Shown: positions 49,398-59,895, counted from the first letter of the stretch. The stretch: DNA of 64,000 bases from Alistipes sp. (GCA_017555105.1 JAFZHB010000015.1:62001-126000), one strand, 5' to 3'. Numbers and translations: made by a program. The notes: generated by a model from the sequence alone, not told the origin.

Positions 49398-51041
49398 TTA
49401 TGATCGCTGGAGTAAAATTTTTGCCTGCTCCATAGCCGCAGGGGTAATCTCCGCACCCGAGAGCATCTTCGCAATCTCGGTCGTGCGCTCCTCGGCCGTC
49501 AAGCGACGCAGGTGGGTGCGTCCCTCGCTCTTGTAGACCACAAAGTGACTCTCGCCCTTCGAGGCAACCTGCGGCAGGTGGGTGATATCGACTACCTGCA
49601 TCGACTCCGAAAGCTCGGCAATGATCTCTCCCATAGCATCGGCAATACGACCCGAGACACCCGTATCAATCTCATCGAAGAGGATCGTCGGCAGCTGCAT
49701 GCGGCGGGCCAACATCGCTTTCAGGGCGAGCATCACACGCGAGAGCTCACCACCCGAGGCGATGCGCTCGATCGCTTGCGGACGCGCATGGGGATTTGCC
49801 GAGAAGAGGAACTGCACCCCATCGGCACCGCGACGCATCGGCTCACGCGGCGTAAGTTCTACCGTGAAGGTGGTCTCCACCATACCCAGACGCGCCAGCG
49901 TGGCCACAATCTCCGAAGCAAAGGCCGGAGCGGCAGCCTCACGCGCAGCGTGCAGCTGATCGGCCAACTTACGGGTCTGCTCCTCGGCCGCACGCACTGC
50001 CTCCTCGGCCGCGCGCACCGCTTCGTCGCTATGGTTGATGGCGGCCAGGCGTTCGAGCGATTGATCGCGCAGGGCAATCAGCTCGGCCTCCTCCTTCACA
50101 CGGTATTTCTGTTGCAGGGAGATCAAATTATCCAGACGCGTCGTAAGGCGCTGCAGACGCTCGGGATCGGCATCGATCCGCTCGCTATCGGCTGCCAGCG
50201 TACGCGTCAGGTCCTTCAACTCCTCAAGCACCGAACGCAGACGATCGGCGTACTCACCCGCCGGAGCGTAGTGGCTACGCACGCGCGTCAGCGCCTGCTC
50301 GCCCGCCTTCAAGCGGCTCAAGATGCCTGTCTCGTCGCTATCCAGGTCGTTGCGCAGTTCGGCAAAAGCCTCACCGATGCGATCGGCGTGCTCCAAGACG
50401 GCCAACTCTTGCTCCACTTCGGCCTGTTCACCGGCACGCAGCTTGGCTGCCGTGAGCTCATCGCACTGAAAGCGAAGCCACTCCTCATCGCGGCGGTTTG
50501 CCTCAGCCTCGGCACGCAACGTAGCGAGCTCGCTACGCCTCTGCTGCATCTGCTCATACGCCTCGGCATAGGTCGCCAACAGCGCACAATTACCGGCCAG
50601 GGTATCGAGGGCGTGGATGCGAAAATCCTCCGAAGAGAGGATCAGATTCTGATGTTGGGAGTGAATATCGACCAGGCGCGCACCCAGCTCGCGCAACTGC
50701 GTCAACTGCACAGGCAGGTCATTGACAAAGGCACGGCTCTTGCCGGCCGGCGTAATCAGGCGCGTGAGCGTCGTCTCGGCAGCATAGTCGAGTTCGTGCT
50801 CCTCGAAGAAGGGCTCCAAGCCCAAACCCGCAAGGTCGAAAACGCCCTCCACGCGGCAGTTACGCGTCATATCCTTGATGGCCGAGCCCTCATTTTTTGC
50901 ACCCAGCAGGAGCGACAAAGCACCCAGCAGGATCGACTTACCGGCACCCGTCTCACCCGTAATGATATTCAGGTGCGGATCCAGTTCCAACTCCAACGAG
51001 TCGATCAGGGCATAATTCTCAACCGAAAGGCGGCGTAACAT
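49398..51041 (-). CDS. recN: DNA repair protein RecN
   Basis: This 547-residue SMC-like ATPase acts in double-strand-break repair. The Walker A motif GETGAGKS is at residues 29-36. A long coiled-coil middle (Ala/Glu/Arg-rich, residues 150-360) is followed by the ABC signature IASGGELSRVMLALK and Walker B ILFDEIDTGVSG, then ITHLPQVASKG. It is the last gene of the bamD-rpoZ-coaBC-recN unit, 7 bp after coaBC. Confidence 0.96.
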   Translation of the reverse strand: MLRRLSVENYALIDSLELELDPHLNIITGETGAGKSILLGALSLLLGAKNEGSAIKDMTRNCRVEGVFDLAGLGLEPFFEEHELDYAAETTLTRLITPAGKSRAFVNDLPVQLTQLRELGARLVDIHSQHQNLILSSEDFRIHALDTLAGNCALLATYAEAYEQMQQRRSELATLRAEAEANRRDEEWLRFQCDELTAAKLRAGEQAEVEQELAVLEHADRIGEAFAELRNDLDSDETGILSRLKAGEQALTRVRSHYAPAGEYADRLRSVLEELKDLTRTLAADSERIDADPERLQRLTTRLDNLISLQQKYRVKEEAELIALRDQSLERLAAINHSDEAVRAAEEAVRAAEEQTRKLADQLHAAREAAAPAFASEIVATLARLGMVETTFTVELTPREPMRRGADGVQFLFSANPHARPQAIERIASGGELSRVMLALKAMLARRMQLPTILFDEIDTGVSGRIADAMGEIIAELSESMQVVDITHLPQVASKGESHFVVYKSEGRTHLRRLTAEERTTEIAKMLSGAEITPAAMEQAKILLQRS

Positions 51042-51048
51042 GATCTGC

Positions 51049-52269
51049 TTATTTGGATAAGATTTTTACGATGCGCTCGACGATGCGCACTGCCACCTCC
51101 TGCTTCGAGAGCAGCGGCAGCTCCTCGCTTCCTGCAGCATCGACAAAGGTCACCTTGTTCGTGTCGCCACGAAATCCGGCACCGGCATCGCGCAACGAGT
51201 TCAACACCACAAAGTCGAAGTGCTTCTTCGCGAGCTTCTCCTCAGCGTGCGCCTGCTCGTTGTCGGTCTCCAGGGCAAAGCCCACCAGCACACGGCCACC
51301 CTTCTCGGCACCGAGCGTAGCGGCAATATCCTTCGTGCGGCGCAGCGTCAGCGTGAGGTCGCCCTCATCGCTCTTTTTGATTTTCGAGGCGGCCACCTCA
51401 CGCGGCGTGTAATCGGCAACAGCCGCGCACATCACACCACCATCGGCCTCCGCAAAGGCCTTCGTCGTCGCCTCATACATCTCCTCGGCCGTGAGTACAT
51501 CGACACGCTCCACGCCTGCCGGAACAGGCAGTTCGGTGCGACCGCTCACAAGCGTCACGCGTGCACCGGCACGCGCCAACTCCCCGGCAATGGCATACCC
51601 CATCTTGCCCGACGAGTGATTCGTAATGTAGCGCACGGGGTCGATCGGCTCGATCGTAGCGCCCGCCGTCACCACAAAATGTCTATCGGTCAGCGGCTTT
51701 TTTTTTTCGCTGAAGTGCGCCTTGAGCGCCTCGACGATCTCTTCCGGCTCGGCCATACGACCCTTGCCCTCCAAACCGCTCGCCAACTCACCCGAATTGG
51801 GCTCGATGATCGCTACCCCATGCTGGGCAAGCTCCTCGAGGTTGCGCTGCGTGGTGTAGTGGGCATACATATCGAGGTCCATGGCCGGAGCAACCATCAC
51901 CGGACAACGCGCCGAGAGGTAGGTCGTCAGCAAGAGGTTGTCGGCCACGCCACCGGCCATCTTTGCCAGCGTATTGGCCGTAGCGGGAGCGATCAGGTAG
52001 CAGTCGGCCCACTCACCCAACGAGACATGCGAGTTCCACTGCCCGTTCTCCGGATCGAAGAACTCGACCAAGATCGGACGGCGCGAGAGCGTTGCCATCG
52101 TCAGCGGCGTGATGAACTGCTTGGCCAGCTGCGTCATGACCACCTGCACCTCGGCACCCTCACGCTTCAATAAACGACAGAGCATGGCGGCCTTGTAGGC
52201 TGCTATGCTCCCTGTAATACCCAGCAATATGTGTCGTCCCTGCAAGGGGCGATCCTGAACCGTTGCCAT
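51049..52269 (-). CDS. coaBC: Bifunctional phosphopantothenoylcysteine decarboxylase/phosphopantothenate-cysteine ligase
   Basis: Carries out the second and third steps of CoA synthesis from pantothenate. The CoaC flavin domain (residues 1-187) has ILLGITGSIAAYKAA, the catalytic His region NSHVSLGEWAD, PATANT and the substrate-clamp/PAMD-type VAPAMDLDMY. The CoaB domain (from about residue 194) has VVTAGATIEPIDPVRYITNH and the Lys-rich IKKSDE near the end of CoaB. The linker codons GAA AAA AAA AAG contain an A10 tract that is a slippery sequence. The gene follows rpoZ by 31 bp and leads recN by 7 bp. Confidence 0.95.
   Translation of the reverse strand: MATVQDRPLQGRHILLGITGSIAAYKAAMLCRLLKREGAEVQVVMTQLAKQFITPLTMATLSRRPILVEFFDPENGQWNSHVSLGEWADCYLIAPATANTLAKMAGGVADNLLLTTYLSARCPVMVAPAMDLDMYAHYTTQRNLEELAQHGVAIIEPNSGELASGLEGKGRMAEPEEIVEALKAHFSEKKKPLTDRHFVVTAGATIEPIDPVRYITNHSSGKMGYAIAGELARAGARVTLVSGRTELPVPAGVERVDVLTAEEMYEATTKAFAEADGGVMCAAVADYTPREVAASKIKKSDEGDLTLTLRRTKDIAATLGAEKGGRVLVGFALETDNEQAHAEEKLAKKHFDFVVLNSLRDAGAGFRGDTNKVTFVDAAGSEELPLLSKQEVAVRIVERIVKILSK
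51698..51707 (-). repeat. A10 homopolymer in the CoaC-CoaB linker
   Basis: Ten A on the coding strand (codons 188-191, Glu-Lys-Lys-Lys), including the -1 slippery heptamer A AAA AAG. Both alternative frames reach a stop within about 15 bases after the tract. Confidence 0.75.
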
Positions 52270-52300
52270 TGGGGTTGATGGTTAGTGGTTGGGCTTCGAA

Positions 52301-52621
52301 CTATTTCGAAGCCTTACCATCGCGGTAGTAGATCTCGTCGTCGAGGAACTCCTCCGTAGCGATGATTGCCGGCTTCGGCAGACGCTCGTAGTAGCGCGAG
52401 ATCTCGATCTGCTCACGGTTCTCGAAGGTCTCCTCCATCGTATCCGTGGGCGACGAGAAGTCGGCCAACTTACGGTTCAACTCACTCTTCAGCTCAGCCG
52501 AGATCTGGTTAGCACGACGAGCGATGATGTTGATCGACTCGTAGATGTTACCCGTCTCATGATCCAAATCCGCCAACTTACGCGTTACGGTGTTGTTCGG
52601 AATGTTTTTCTTAATCTCCAT
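52301..52621 (-). CDS. rpoZ: RNA polymerase subunit omega (bacteroidotal form)
   Basis: This 106-residue protein is the small assembly subunit of RNA polymerase. It matches the bacteroidotal Rpb6/omega form: NNTVTRKLADLDHETGNIYE, then the core SINIIARRANQISAELKSEL with the conserved ARRA, and an acidic tail with EFLDDEIYYRDGKASK. It lies between bamD and coaBC, a bacteroidotal arrangement. Spacing is 14 bp from bamD and 31 bp to coaBC. Confidence 0.9.
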   Translation of the reverse strand: MEIKKNIPNNTVTRKLADLDHETGNIYESINIIARRANQISAELKSELNRKLADFSSPTDTMEETFENREQIEISRYYERLPKPAIIATEEFLDDEIYYRDGKASK

Positions 52622-52635
52622 ATCTGTAATGTGTG

Positions 52636-53454
52636 TTATTTTACTTCTTCTTTCACGTGTTGATCGAGGTAGTCGCGTGCATGCTTGGCCATGCGATCCA
52701 CCTCCTTGCGGTACTTCGACTCGGGGAACTCCTCACAGAACGAGAGGTAGGAGTCCATCATCGAGAGGTAGCGGTCGGTCTGCTTCGAGGCCACCGAGTT
52801 ATCGGCGAGCTCGTAGGCCGAATCGACGATCAGGAACATGATCTGCTCACGATACTTCGAATTCGGATAGGTACGCAACGCATTCTTCAGTGCCACGATG
52901 GCCGACTTATAGCGCCCGATCTTGTAGTAGGTGTAGGCGTTCAGGTAGGTCTTCTCGTGCAGACGCTCGGTGAGCTCCTCGTTGATCTGCTTAAACTGCT
53001 CGATGCGGTCGCTCTCGGGATAGCGCGAGATAAACTCGTTGATGGCGATCAAGGCGCGACTGGTCATCGTCTGATCGCGCTTCGCGTCGGGCGACATGTA
53101 GTAGTGGCACATGGCATACATACCCTCGGCATCCTCCAGGAAGGGGCTGCGGCCATAGCTCTTGCGGAAATCGTCGAAGAGCATCGAGGCCATCTCGTAG
53201 TCTTGGCCCTTATACTTACAGTGGGCGTTGTAGAACTTGATGCTATCCTCGCGCGTCGTATTGCGGTAGTAGTGCTCAACACCCTCGAAAAGGGTCGATG
53301 CACGCGACCACTTCGCCTTGCCGTAGTACTCCAACGCCTTGGTGTAGATCTTCTCAGGCTGCTCGCTTTTGAGCAGGGCATTGATGCCGCTGCAGCCAGA
53401 GAGAGCCACCAGCACAACCACAAGGGTCACCAAAGATAAAATTGTTCGCTTCAT
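52636..53454 (-). CDS. bamD: Outer-membrane assembly lipoprotein BamD
   Basis: This 272-residue lipoprotein of the BAM complex folds beta-barrel proteins into the outer membrane. The signal ends in the lipobox VALSGCSG (Cys21). Five TPR-like repeats follow (YTKALEYYGKAKWSRASTLF; YPESDRIEQF; NAYTYYKIGRYKSAIVALKN). The ATG at 53454 is used because a consensus -7 box lies 35 bases upstream. It heads the leftward bamD-rpoZ-coaBC-recN operon. Confidence 0.93.
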   Translation of the reverse strand: MKRTILSLVTLVVVLVALSGCSGINALLKSEQPEKIYTKALEYYGKAKWSRASTLFEGVEHYYRNTTREDSIKFYNAHCKYKGQDYEMASMLFDDFRKSYGRSPFLEDAEGMYAMCHYYMSPDAKRDQTMTSRALIAINEFISRYPESDRIEQFKQINEELTERLHEKTYLNAYTYYKIGRYKSAIVALKNALRTYPNSKYREQIMFLIVDSAYELADNSVASKQTDRYLSMMDSYLSFCEEFPESKYRKEVDRMAKHARDYLDQHVKEEVK

Positions 53455-53489
53455 TCGATTTTGATATTCTGTTACAGCGCAATATCGCG

Positions 53490-53497
53490 CAAAGTTA
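53490..53497 (-). promoter_or_regulatory. -7 box for the bamD operon
   Basis: Minus strand reads TAACTTTG, with TTGG about 20 bp upstream as a -33-like element. The gap 53521-53729 contains no supportable gene. Confidence 0.65.
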
Positions 53498-53728
53498 CAC
53501 AAAAAGTAACGATTTGCCAAATAAATTTAGTATTCCGCCCGCAGAAGATTTTCCGAGTCCTCCCTTGGAGGGGACGACAGCCACCACCGTACCCACACAC
53601 CAAACAAAGCCGACCGTCCCATTCGGCAAACAGAGTATCCCAGAAGAGCACTTTCATCACAGCTTAAACGCCTCTTACAATGGATTTTCACAAAAAGCAC
53701 CTCCGCCTCACCCCCTTCTGGCAAAAAA

Positions 53729-53760
53729 TTTGGAGATTCGGTTTTTTCGCCGTATCTTTG
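53729..53760 (+). promoter_or_regulatory. greA promoter (-33 and -7)
   Basis: TTTG at 53729-53732, 20-bp spacer, TATCTTTG at 53753-53760; the greA leader is about 90 bases. Confidence 0.7.
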
Positions 53761-53853
53761 TCAAAGATTTGATGGGGTTCTGACCTTTTTACGAGGTCGG
53801 GATTCTTGTTTTTTGTTGCATTAGAAAACTTAAAAAAACTAAAAAATACCGTT

Positions 53854-54330
53854 ATGGCACAAGAACTGATCTATTTGACGGCCGAAGGCTACAAGAAGCT
53901 GAAAGAGGAGCTCGACCACCTGCGTTCGGTGGAGCGTCCCGCAGCCGCAGCAGCCATTGCCGAGGCACGCGACAAGGGCGACCTGTCGGAGAATGCCGAG
54001 TACGACGCTGCGCGTGAGGCTCAGGGATTGCTCGAGATGCGCATCGCCAACCTCGAGGCTACGATGACCAACGCCCGCGTAATCGACGAGTCGAAGATCG
54101 ACCGCTCGAAGGTGCAGATCCTGAGCAAAGTGACGCTGCTCAACAAGAACAACAACAAGGAGGTAACCTACACGATCGTTGCCGAGCATGAGGCCAACCT
54201 GCGCGAGGGTAAGCTCGCCATCGGCACGCCGATCGCCAAGGCGCTGCTCGGCCACAAGAAGGGCGAGGAGGTTGAGGTAACCGTTCCGGCCGGTGTATTG
54301 CGTTTCGAGATCCTCGACATCTCGATCTAA
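53854..54330 (+). CDS. greA: Transcription elongation factor GreA
   Basis: This 158-residue protein rescues stalled RNA polymerase by stimulating transcript cleavage. The N-terminal coiled coil (LTAEGYKKLKEELDHLRSVE) carries the acidic tip region ARDKGDLSENAEYDAAREAQ, and the C-terminal FKBP-like domain contains NKEVTYTIVAEHEANLREGK. The ATG at 53854 gives the normal length; an earlier in-frame ATG belongs to the leader. It is monocistronic, with a clear terminator. Confidence 0.96.
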   Translation: MAQELIYLTAEGYKKLKEELDHLRSVERPAAAAAIAEARDKGDLSENAEYDAAREAQGLLEMRIANLEATMTNARVIDESKIDRSKVQILSKVTLLNKNNNKEVTYTIVAEHEANLREGKLAIGTPIAKALLGHKKGEEVEVTVPAGVLRFEILDISI

Positions 54331-54356
54331 GCAACACCCGCACGCTGTTTTCATCG

Positions 54357-54390
54357 GTAGGGCTGCCCGCGGGCAGTCCTACTTTTTTTT
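54357..54390 (+). terminator. Terminator of greA
   Basis: GTAGG..CTGCC / GGCAG..CCTAC stem with a CGCG loop, then eight Ts. Confidence 0.85.
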
Positions 54391-54405
54391 ACCTACATTT
54401 AGGTA

Positions 54406-54436
54406 TTGCCCCACCTTTCAGGCTGTTCTACTTTTG
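54406..54436 (+). promoter_or_regulatory. Promoter of the TonB-dependent receptor gene
   Basis: TTG at 54406-54408, 20-bp spacer, TACTTTTG at 54429-54436. Confidence 0.7.
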
Positions 54437-54466
54437 CAGCGCAAAACAAAACAGAAAGAACAGCAG

Positions 54467-56764
54467 ATGAAACAGATTTTTCTCACACTCCTCCTCGCCA
54501 CGCTGGCCGTGAGCGTCACGGCACAGCACCACACCAAAAGCGATATCCACCTCTTCGGACATATCATCGACAGCAAAACGCGCCAACACATCCCCTACGC
54601 CACGGTGATTTTGGAGGGCACGCTGATCGGCACCACAACCGACGCCTCGGGGCACTACCTCTTCGAAAACCTCCCCGAGGGCGACTACACGGTCGAGGTC
54701 GGCACTTTGGGTTACCATCCCGCACACCAAACGGTCTGCCTCCACAAGCGGGGAATGACCGAGCTAAACTTTGAGATTCAGGAGGCGGTTGTAGCGCTTG
54801 ACCAGGTGGTCGTATCGGCCAACCGCAGCGAAACGCTCAAGCGCGAAGCTCCTTCATTGGTGAACGTACTCGACGATGATCTTTTCACGCGCGTAGCAAG
54901 CAGCTCACTTAGTGGCGGACTCTCCTACCAGCCGGGCGTACGCATCGAAAGCACCTGCCAGAACTGCGGCTTCCCGCAGGTGCGTATCAATGGTCTCGAT
55001 GGCCGCTATTCACAGATTCTGATCGACTCCCACCCGCTCTTCTCGGCGCTGACAGGCGTCTATGGGTTGGAGCAGATCCCGGCCAATATGATCGAGCGCG
55101 TGGAGGTATTGCGCGGTGGATCGTCGGCGCTCTACGGTTCTTCGGCCATCGGTGGTACGATCAATGTTATCACCAAAGAGCCCACTCGCAGCATGGCTGA
55201 GCTCAGCCACATGATCACCTCGCTCGGATGCAGCAACGCTTTCGACAACACCTCGACACTCAACGCTTCACTCCTCTCCGAGAGCGGTAAGAGCGCCATC
55301 GCCATCTTTGGACAGAGCCGCACCAGCAGTGGCTACGACGCCAACGGCGACGGATTCACCGAGCTGCTCACCCAAAACTCCGAAGCACTCGGTATGCGCG
55401 CCTACTTCCGCACAAGCAGCTACTCGCGCATCACGGCTCAATACCACCGCATCAAGGATTTCCGTCGCGGAGGTGACCACCTCAACCTCCCACCCCACGA
55501 GGCGATGACCTGCGAACAGGCCGACCACACCATCGACGGCGGAAGCCTCTCGTTCGATTGGTCGGCTCCCGACCGTTCGAACCGCATCAGCACCTATTTC
55601 TCGTTTCAAAACACCGCACGCCAAAGCTACTACGGCGCAGGACAAGATCCGAATGCCTACGGTGCGACGGATGACCTGACAGCCGGCGGCGGTCTGCAGT
55701 ATGTGCATACCTTCAAGCGCCTCCTCTTCCTCCCCGCGGAGCTGACTCTCGGCCTTGAATACAGCCATAACAATCTGCACGACACCTCGATTGGCTACGC
55801 TATTGACACACGCCAGCGTGCCGACATCTACGGCAGCTACTTCCAAAACGAGTGGAAAAACAAGCGCTGGTCCATCCTTATCGGCGGCCGTCTCGACAAG
55901 CACAATCTGGTCGACAATCCGATCTTCTCACCCCGCATCAATCTGCGCTACAACCCGAACGAAGAGTTGAGTCTGCGCCTAAGCTACGCCGGCGGATATC
56001 GCGCCCCGCAGGCTTACGACGAGGATCTGCACATTGCCATCGTGGGCGGCGAGCGCACACGCATCCGCCTGGCCGACAACCTGTGCGAGGAGCGTTCTAC
56101 CTCGTGGAGTGCCTCGGCTGAGTGGTACCACACCTTTGGCAATGTCGCTACAAGCTTTGTCGCCGAGGGCTTCTACACCTCGCTCGACGATGTCTTTGCT
56201 CTGCGCACCATCGGCTCAGACTCAGACGGCGCCACCATCCAGGAGCGCTACAACGGTTCAGGTGCCACCGTAGCGGGCATCAACCTCGAGGCTCACGCCA
56301 CGCTGACCCGCTGGTGGGAGCTGCAGGGAGGCTTCACCTGGCAGCGGAGTCGCTACAACGCCCCGGAGTATTGGAGCGAGGAGGAGGATACTGCCCCCTC
56401 GAAGCGGATGTTCCGCGCCCCCGACACCTACGGTTACTTCACGCTGCTCTTCACACCGTTACGCAAGTTCGAGGTTGATCTGACAGGCAACTACACGGGT
56501 AGTATGCTCGTACAACATTTCGCAGGATCGGGCACGGAGCACGATATCGCAGTAGAGACACCCCGATTCCTCGAAGCCAATCTCCGCTTGGCCTACACGC
56601 TCGACCTCTACCGCGATGTGCAGTTAGAGCTCTTCGGCGGTGTAAAGAACCTCTTCGACGCCTACCAAAAGGATTTCGACAAGGGTGAAGAGCGCGATTC
56701 GGGCTATTTATACGGACCACAGCAGCCGCGCAGCTGGTTTATCGGGGCAAAGATTCGCTTCTAA
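54467..56764 (+). CDS. TonB-dependent outer-membrane receptor with carboxypeptidase-like N domain
   Basis: This 765-residue protein has a signal peptide (MKQIFLTLLLATLAVSVTAQ), then a carboxypeptidase-regulatory-like domain (FGHIIDSKTRQHIPYATVIL), a plug domain (VVVSANRSETLKREAPSLVN; VEVLRGGSSALYGSSAIGGT, then INVITKEP) and a 22-strand barrel ending FIGAKIRF. The plug has CQNCGFPQVRINGLDGRYSQ, a bacteroidotal signature in receptors of the colicin/cobalamin/heme-like branch. Substrate could be a metal chelate, heme or corrinoid; the sequence does not decide. There is no SusD partner beside it, so it is not a typical SusCD pair. Confidence 0.9.
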   Translation: MKQIFLTLLLATLAVSVTAQHHTKSDIHLFGHIIDSKTRQHIPYATVILEGTLIGTTTDASGHYLFENLPEGDYTVEVGTLGYHPAHQTVCLHKRGMTELNFEIQEAVVALDQVVVSANRSETLKREAPSLVNVLDDDLFTRVASSSLSGGLSYQPGVRIESTCQNCGFPQVRINGLDGRYSQILIDSHPLFSALTGVYGLEQIPANMIERVEVLRGGSSALYGSSAIGGTINVITKEPTRSMAELSHMITSLGCSNAFDNTSTLNASLLSESGKSAIAIFGQSRTSSGYDANGDGFTELLTQNSEALGMRAYFRTSSYSRITAQYHRIKDFRRGGDHLNLPPHEAMTCEQADHTIDGGSLSFDWSAPDRSNRISTYFSFQNTARQSYYGAGQDPNAYGATDDLTAGGGLQYVHTFKRLLFLPAELTLGLEYSHNNLHDTSIGYAIDTRQRADIYGSYFQNEWKNKRWSILIGGRLDKHNLVDNPIFSPRINLRYNPNEELSLRLSYAGGYRAPQAYDEDLHIAIVGGERTRIRLADNLCEERSTSWSASAEWYHTFGNVATSFVAEGFYTSLDDVFALRTIGSDSDGATIQERYNGSGATVAGINLEAHATLTRWWELQGGFTWQRSRYNAPEYWSEEEDTAPSKRMFRAPDTYGYFTLLFTPLRKFEVDLTGNYTGSMLVQHFAGSGTEHDIAVETPRFLEANLRLAYTLDLYRDVQLELFGGVKNLFDAYQKDFDKGEERDSGYLYGPQQPRSWFIGAKIRF

Positions 56765-56785
56765 TGCAATTTTTTTCGCGATTTA

Positions 56786-56817
56786 TTTGGAGCATCGAAA
56801 AAAAACCTTTACATTTG
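56786..56817 (+). promoter_or_regulatory. Promoter of tRNA-His
   Basis: TTTG at 56786-56789, 20-bp spacer, TACATTTG at 56810-56817; the tRNA begins 32 bases later. Confidence 0.7.
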
Positions 56818-56849
56818 CACTCCGATTTACCACAGGTAGGTCGTATATG

Positions 56850-56923
<74 letters not shown>

Positions 56924-56933
56924 CTTAAGACAG

Positions 56934-56967
56934 AAAACGCTTGGATTTAGATCCAAGCGTTTTTTTT
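56934..56967 (+). terminator. Terminator of tRNA-His
   Basis: AAAACGCTTGGAT / ATCCAAGCGTTTT stem, TTAG loop, T-run. Confidence 0.9.
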
Positions 56968-57051
56968 GTTTTTCGAGGATACTTCCGTCGCATTCGCGCC
57001 CTATCGCCCCTATCCTGCTGTCAGTTTGTCATTTTTTTTGACAGAAAAACC

Positions 57052-57070
57052 TGCCAAACGCGCGTTGGCA
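57052..57070. promoter_or_regulatory. Near-perfect palindrome at the groESL promoter (candidate operator)
   Basis: TGCCAAACGCGCGTTGGCA is a palindrome apart from one extra A; its core AACGCGCGTT is perfect. It lies 13 bp upstream of the -7-like box and overlaps where the -33 element (TTGG at 57065) would sit. It is not the CIRCE element. Confidence 0.5.
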
Positions 57071-57083
57071 TACCTATTGTTAT

Positions 57084-57091
57084 TATCTTTA
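57084..57091 (+). promoter_or_regulatory. -7-like box for groES-groEL
   Basis: TATCTTTA, one base off TAnnTTTG; leader of about 60 A-rich bases to groES. The gap between the tRNA terminator and this box also contains a TGTCA-N7-TGACA inverted repeat (57027-57043). Confidence 0.5.
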
Positions 57092-57157
57092 CCGTCGCAA
57101 ACAAGCCTAAACGCGAAAAAAAATAAAAACAATATAACAACTAAAAACTAAAAGACT

Positions 57158-57427
57158 ATGCATGTAAAACCGTTATCGGATCGGGTATTGATTCTCCCGA
57201 ATCCCGCAGAAGAGAAGACCGCAGGTGGTCTGTTTATTCCCGACACGGCCAAGGAGAAGCCGCTAGCAGGTAAAGTAGTAGCCGTAGGTCCGGGCACGAA
57301 GGATGTGAAGATGGAGGTCAAGGAGGGCGACACGGTCCTCTATGGAAAGTACTCGGGTCAGGAGCTCCAGATCGATGGCACGGAGTATCTGATCATGCGC
57401 CAGAACGACATCCTGGCAATCATCTAA
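57158..57427 (+). CDS. groES: Co-chaperonin GroES
   Basis: This 89-residue protein forms the seven-fold lid of the GroEL chamber. It shows the GroES strand pattern ([20 protein letters not shown]), the mobile loop [20 protein letters not shown] and the C-terminal [14 protein letters not shown]. It lies 31 bp before groEL in the usual order. Confidence 0.97.
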   Translation: MHVKPLSDRVLILPNPAEEKTAGGLFIPDTAKEKPLAGKVVAVGPGTKDVKMEVKEGDTVLYGKYSGQELQIDGTEYLIMRQNDILAII

Positions 57428-57458
57428 TTGTTGAACTGCAGAAAAAGAGATTGAAGCA

Positions 57459-59090
<1,632 letters not shown>

Positions 59091-59113
59091 TAGCCGCTCC
59101 ATCCGATCATTTT

Positions 59114-59145
59114 GCCCTCGATCCATCCGATCGGGGGCTTTTTTT
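59114..59145 (+). terminator. Terminator of groES-groEL
   Basis: GCCCTCGAT / ATCGGGGGC stem (one G-U), 7-base loop, T7. Confidence 0.85.
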
Positions 59146-59274
59146 GGAAGCCTTATATTTGTGAGCGTCAGAGCTATGACACAAATACAGCGCGCCTCCC
59201 CTCCCGATAGATCCCACTTATACCCTCATCAAACAATACAATGGCTTATTTATTGCTTTCCCGCAATCGGAGAT

Positions 59275-59282
59275 TATCTTTG
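59275..59282 (+). promoter_or_regulatory. -7 box for the PepSY-like gene
   Basis: TATCTTTG, 24 bases before the ATG. The stretch 59146-59274 holds no supportable gene. Confidence 0.65.
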
Positions 59283-59306
59283 CAATAAGGAGAATTTAAA
59301 AACCGA

Positions 59307-59750
59307 ATGCGTATGAAAAAGTTAAGTTTACTGACCATGCTGGGGCTGCTGCTCTTTACGCCGGTGATGGCCGACGAGTACCTCACCATCAGCGAGCGTG
59401 AGCTCCCGCGTGCGGCGCGCGAGCTGCTGATGCTTCACTTCCCCGACCAAAGCGTCAGCCGCATCCTGATCGATCGCGAGCGTTTCGACCACGACTACAA
59501 GATCTACCTCGCCGACGGCACCTCGATCGAGTGCGACAAGCAGGGGCTCTGGCAGGAGATCCACTGCAAGGGGCGAGCTGTTCCGTCGGAGCTGATCCCC
59601 GGGGCGATCCGTCACTCGGTCGAGGAGCGCTTTGCAGCACGGCCGATCGTGAAGATCGAACGCGACCGCCACGGCTACGAAATCGAGCTTGAAGGGGGCA
59701 TTGACCTGGAGTATTCACACCGCGGTCGCCTGCTCGAAATCGACAACTAA
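59307..59750 (+). CDS. PepSY-like periplasmic protein (DUF2874 type)
   Basis: This 147-residue protein has a Sec signal (MKKLSLLTMLGLLLFTPVMA) starting at the first or third codon. Two repeated beta-alpha units follow, each with a basic helix then strands (LPRAARELLMLHFPDQSVSR, then DYKIYLADGTSIECDKQGLW; VPSELIPGAIRHSVEERFAA, then GYEIELEGGIDLEYSHRGRL). This is the PepSY-like/beta-lactamase-inhibitor-like fold common in Bacteroidota; function is unknown. It is monocistronic. Confidence 0.8.
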   Translation: MRMKKLSLLTMLGLLLFTPVMADEYLTISERELPRAARELLMLHFPDQSVSRILIDRERFDHDYKIYLADGTSIECDKQGLWQEIHCKGRAVPSELIPGAIRHSVEERFAARPIVKIERDRHGYEIELEGGIDLEYSHRGRLLEIDN

Positions 59751-59836
59751 ACACCCTGCAAGCGAGCTATCAGCGAAACAAATAGCAGCATAAAATAAGA
59801 TGATCGAGAAAATGATTGTTTTTGAAAAATGTGTTG

Positions 59837-59844
59837 TATATTTG
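59837..59844 (+). promoter_or_regulatory. -7 box for ferritin
   Basis: TATATTTG, with TTG 18 bp upstream; leader of about 48 A-rich bases. Confidence 0.6.
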
Positions 59845-59895
59845 TATAGCGAACAACGCAAAACACGATTAAAAACACACTAAAACAATACAACT

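Noticed and set aside
57001..57157. Search for a CIRCE/HrcA operator upstream of groES
   Set aside because: No TTAGCACTC-N9-GAGTGCTAA-like repeat is present; the palindrome found there is a different sequence.
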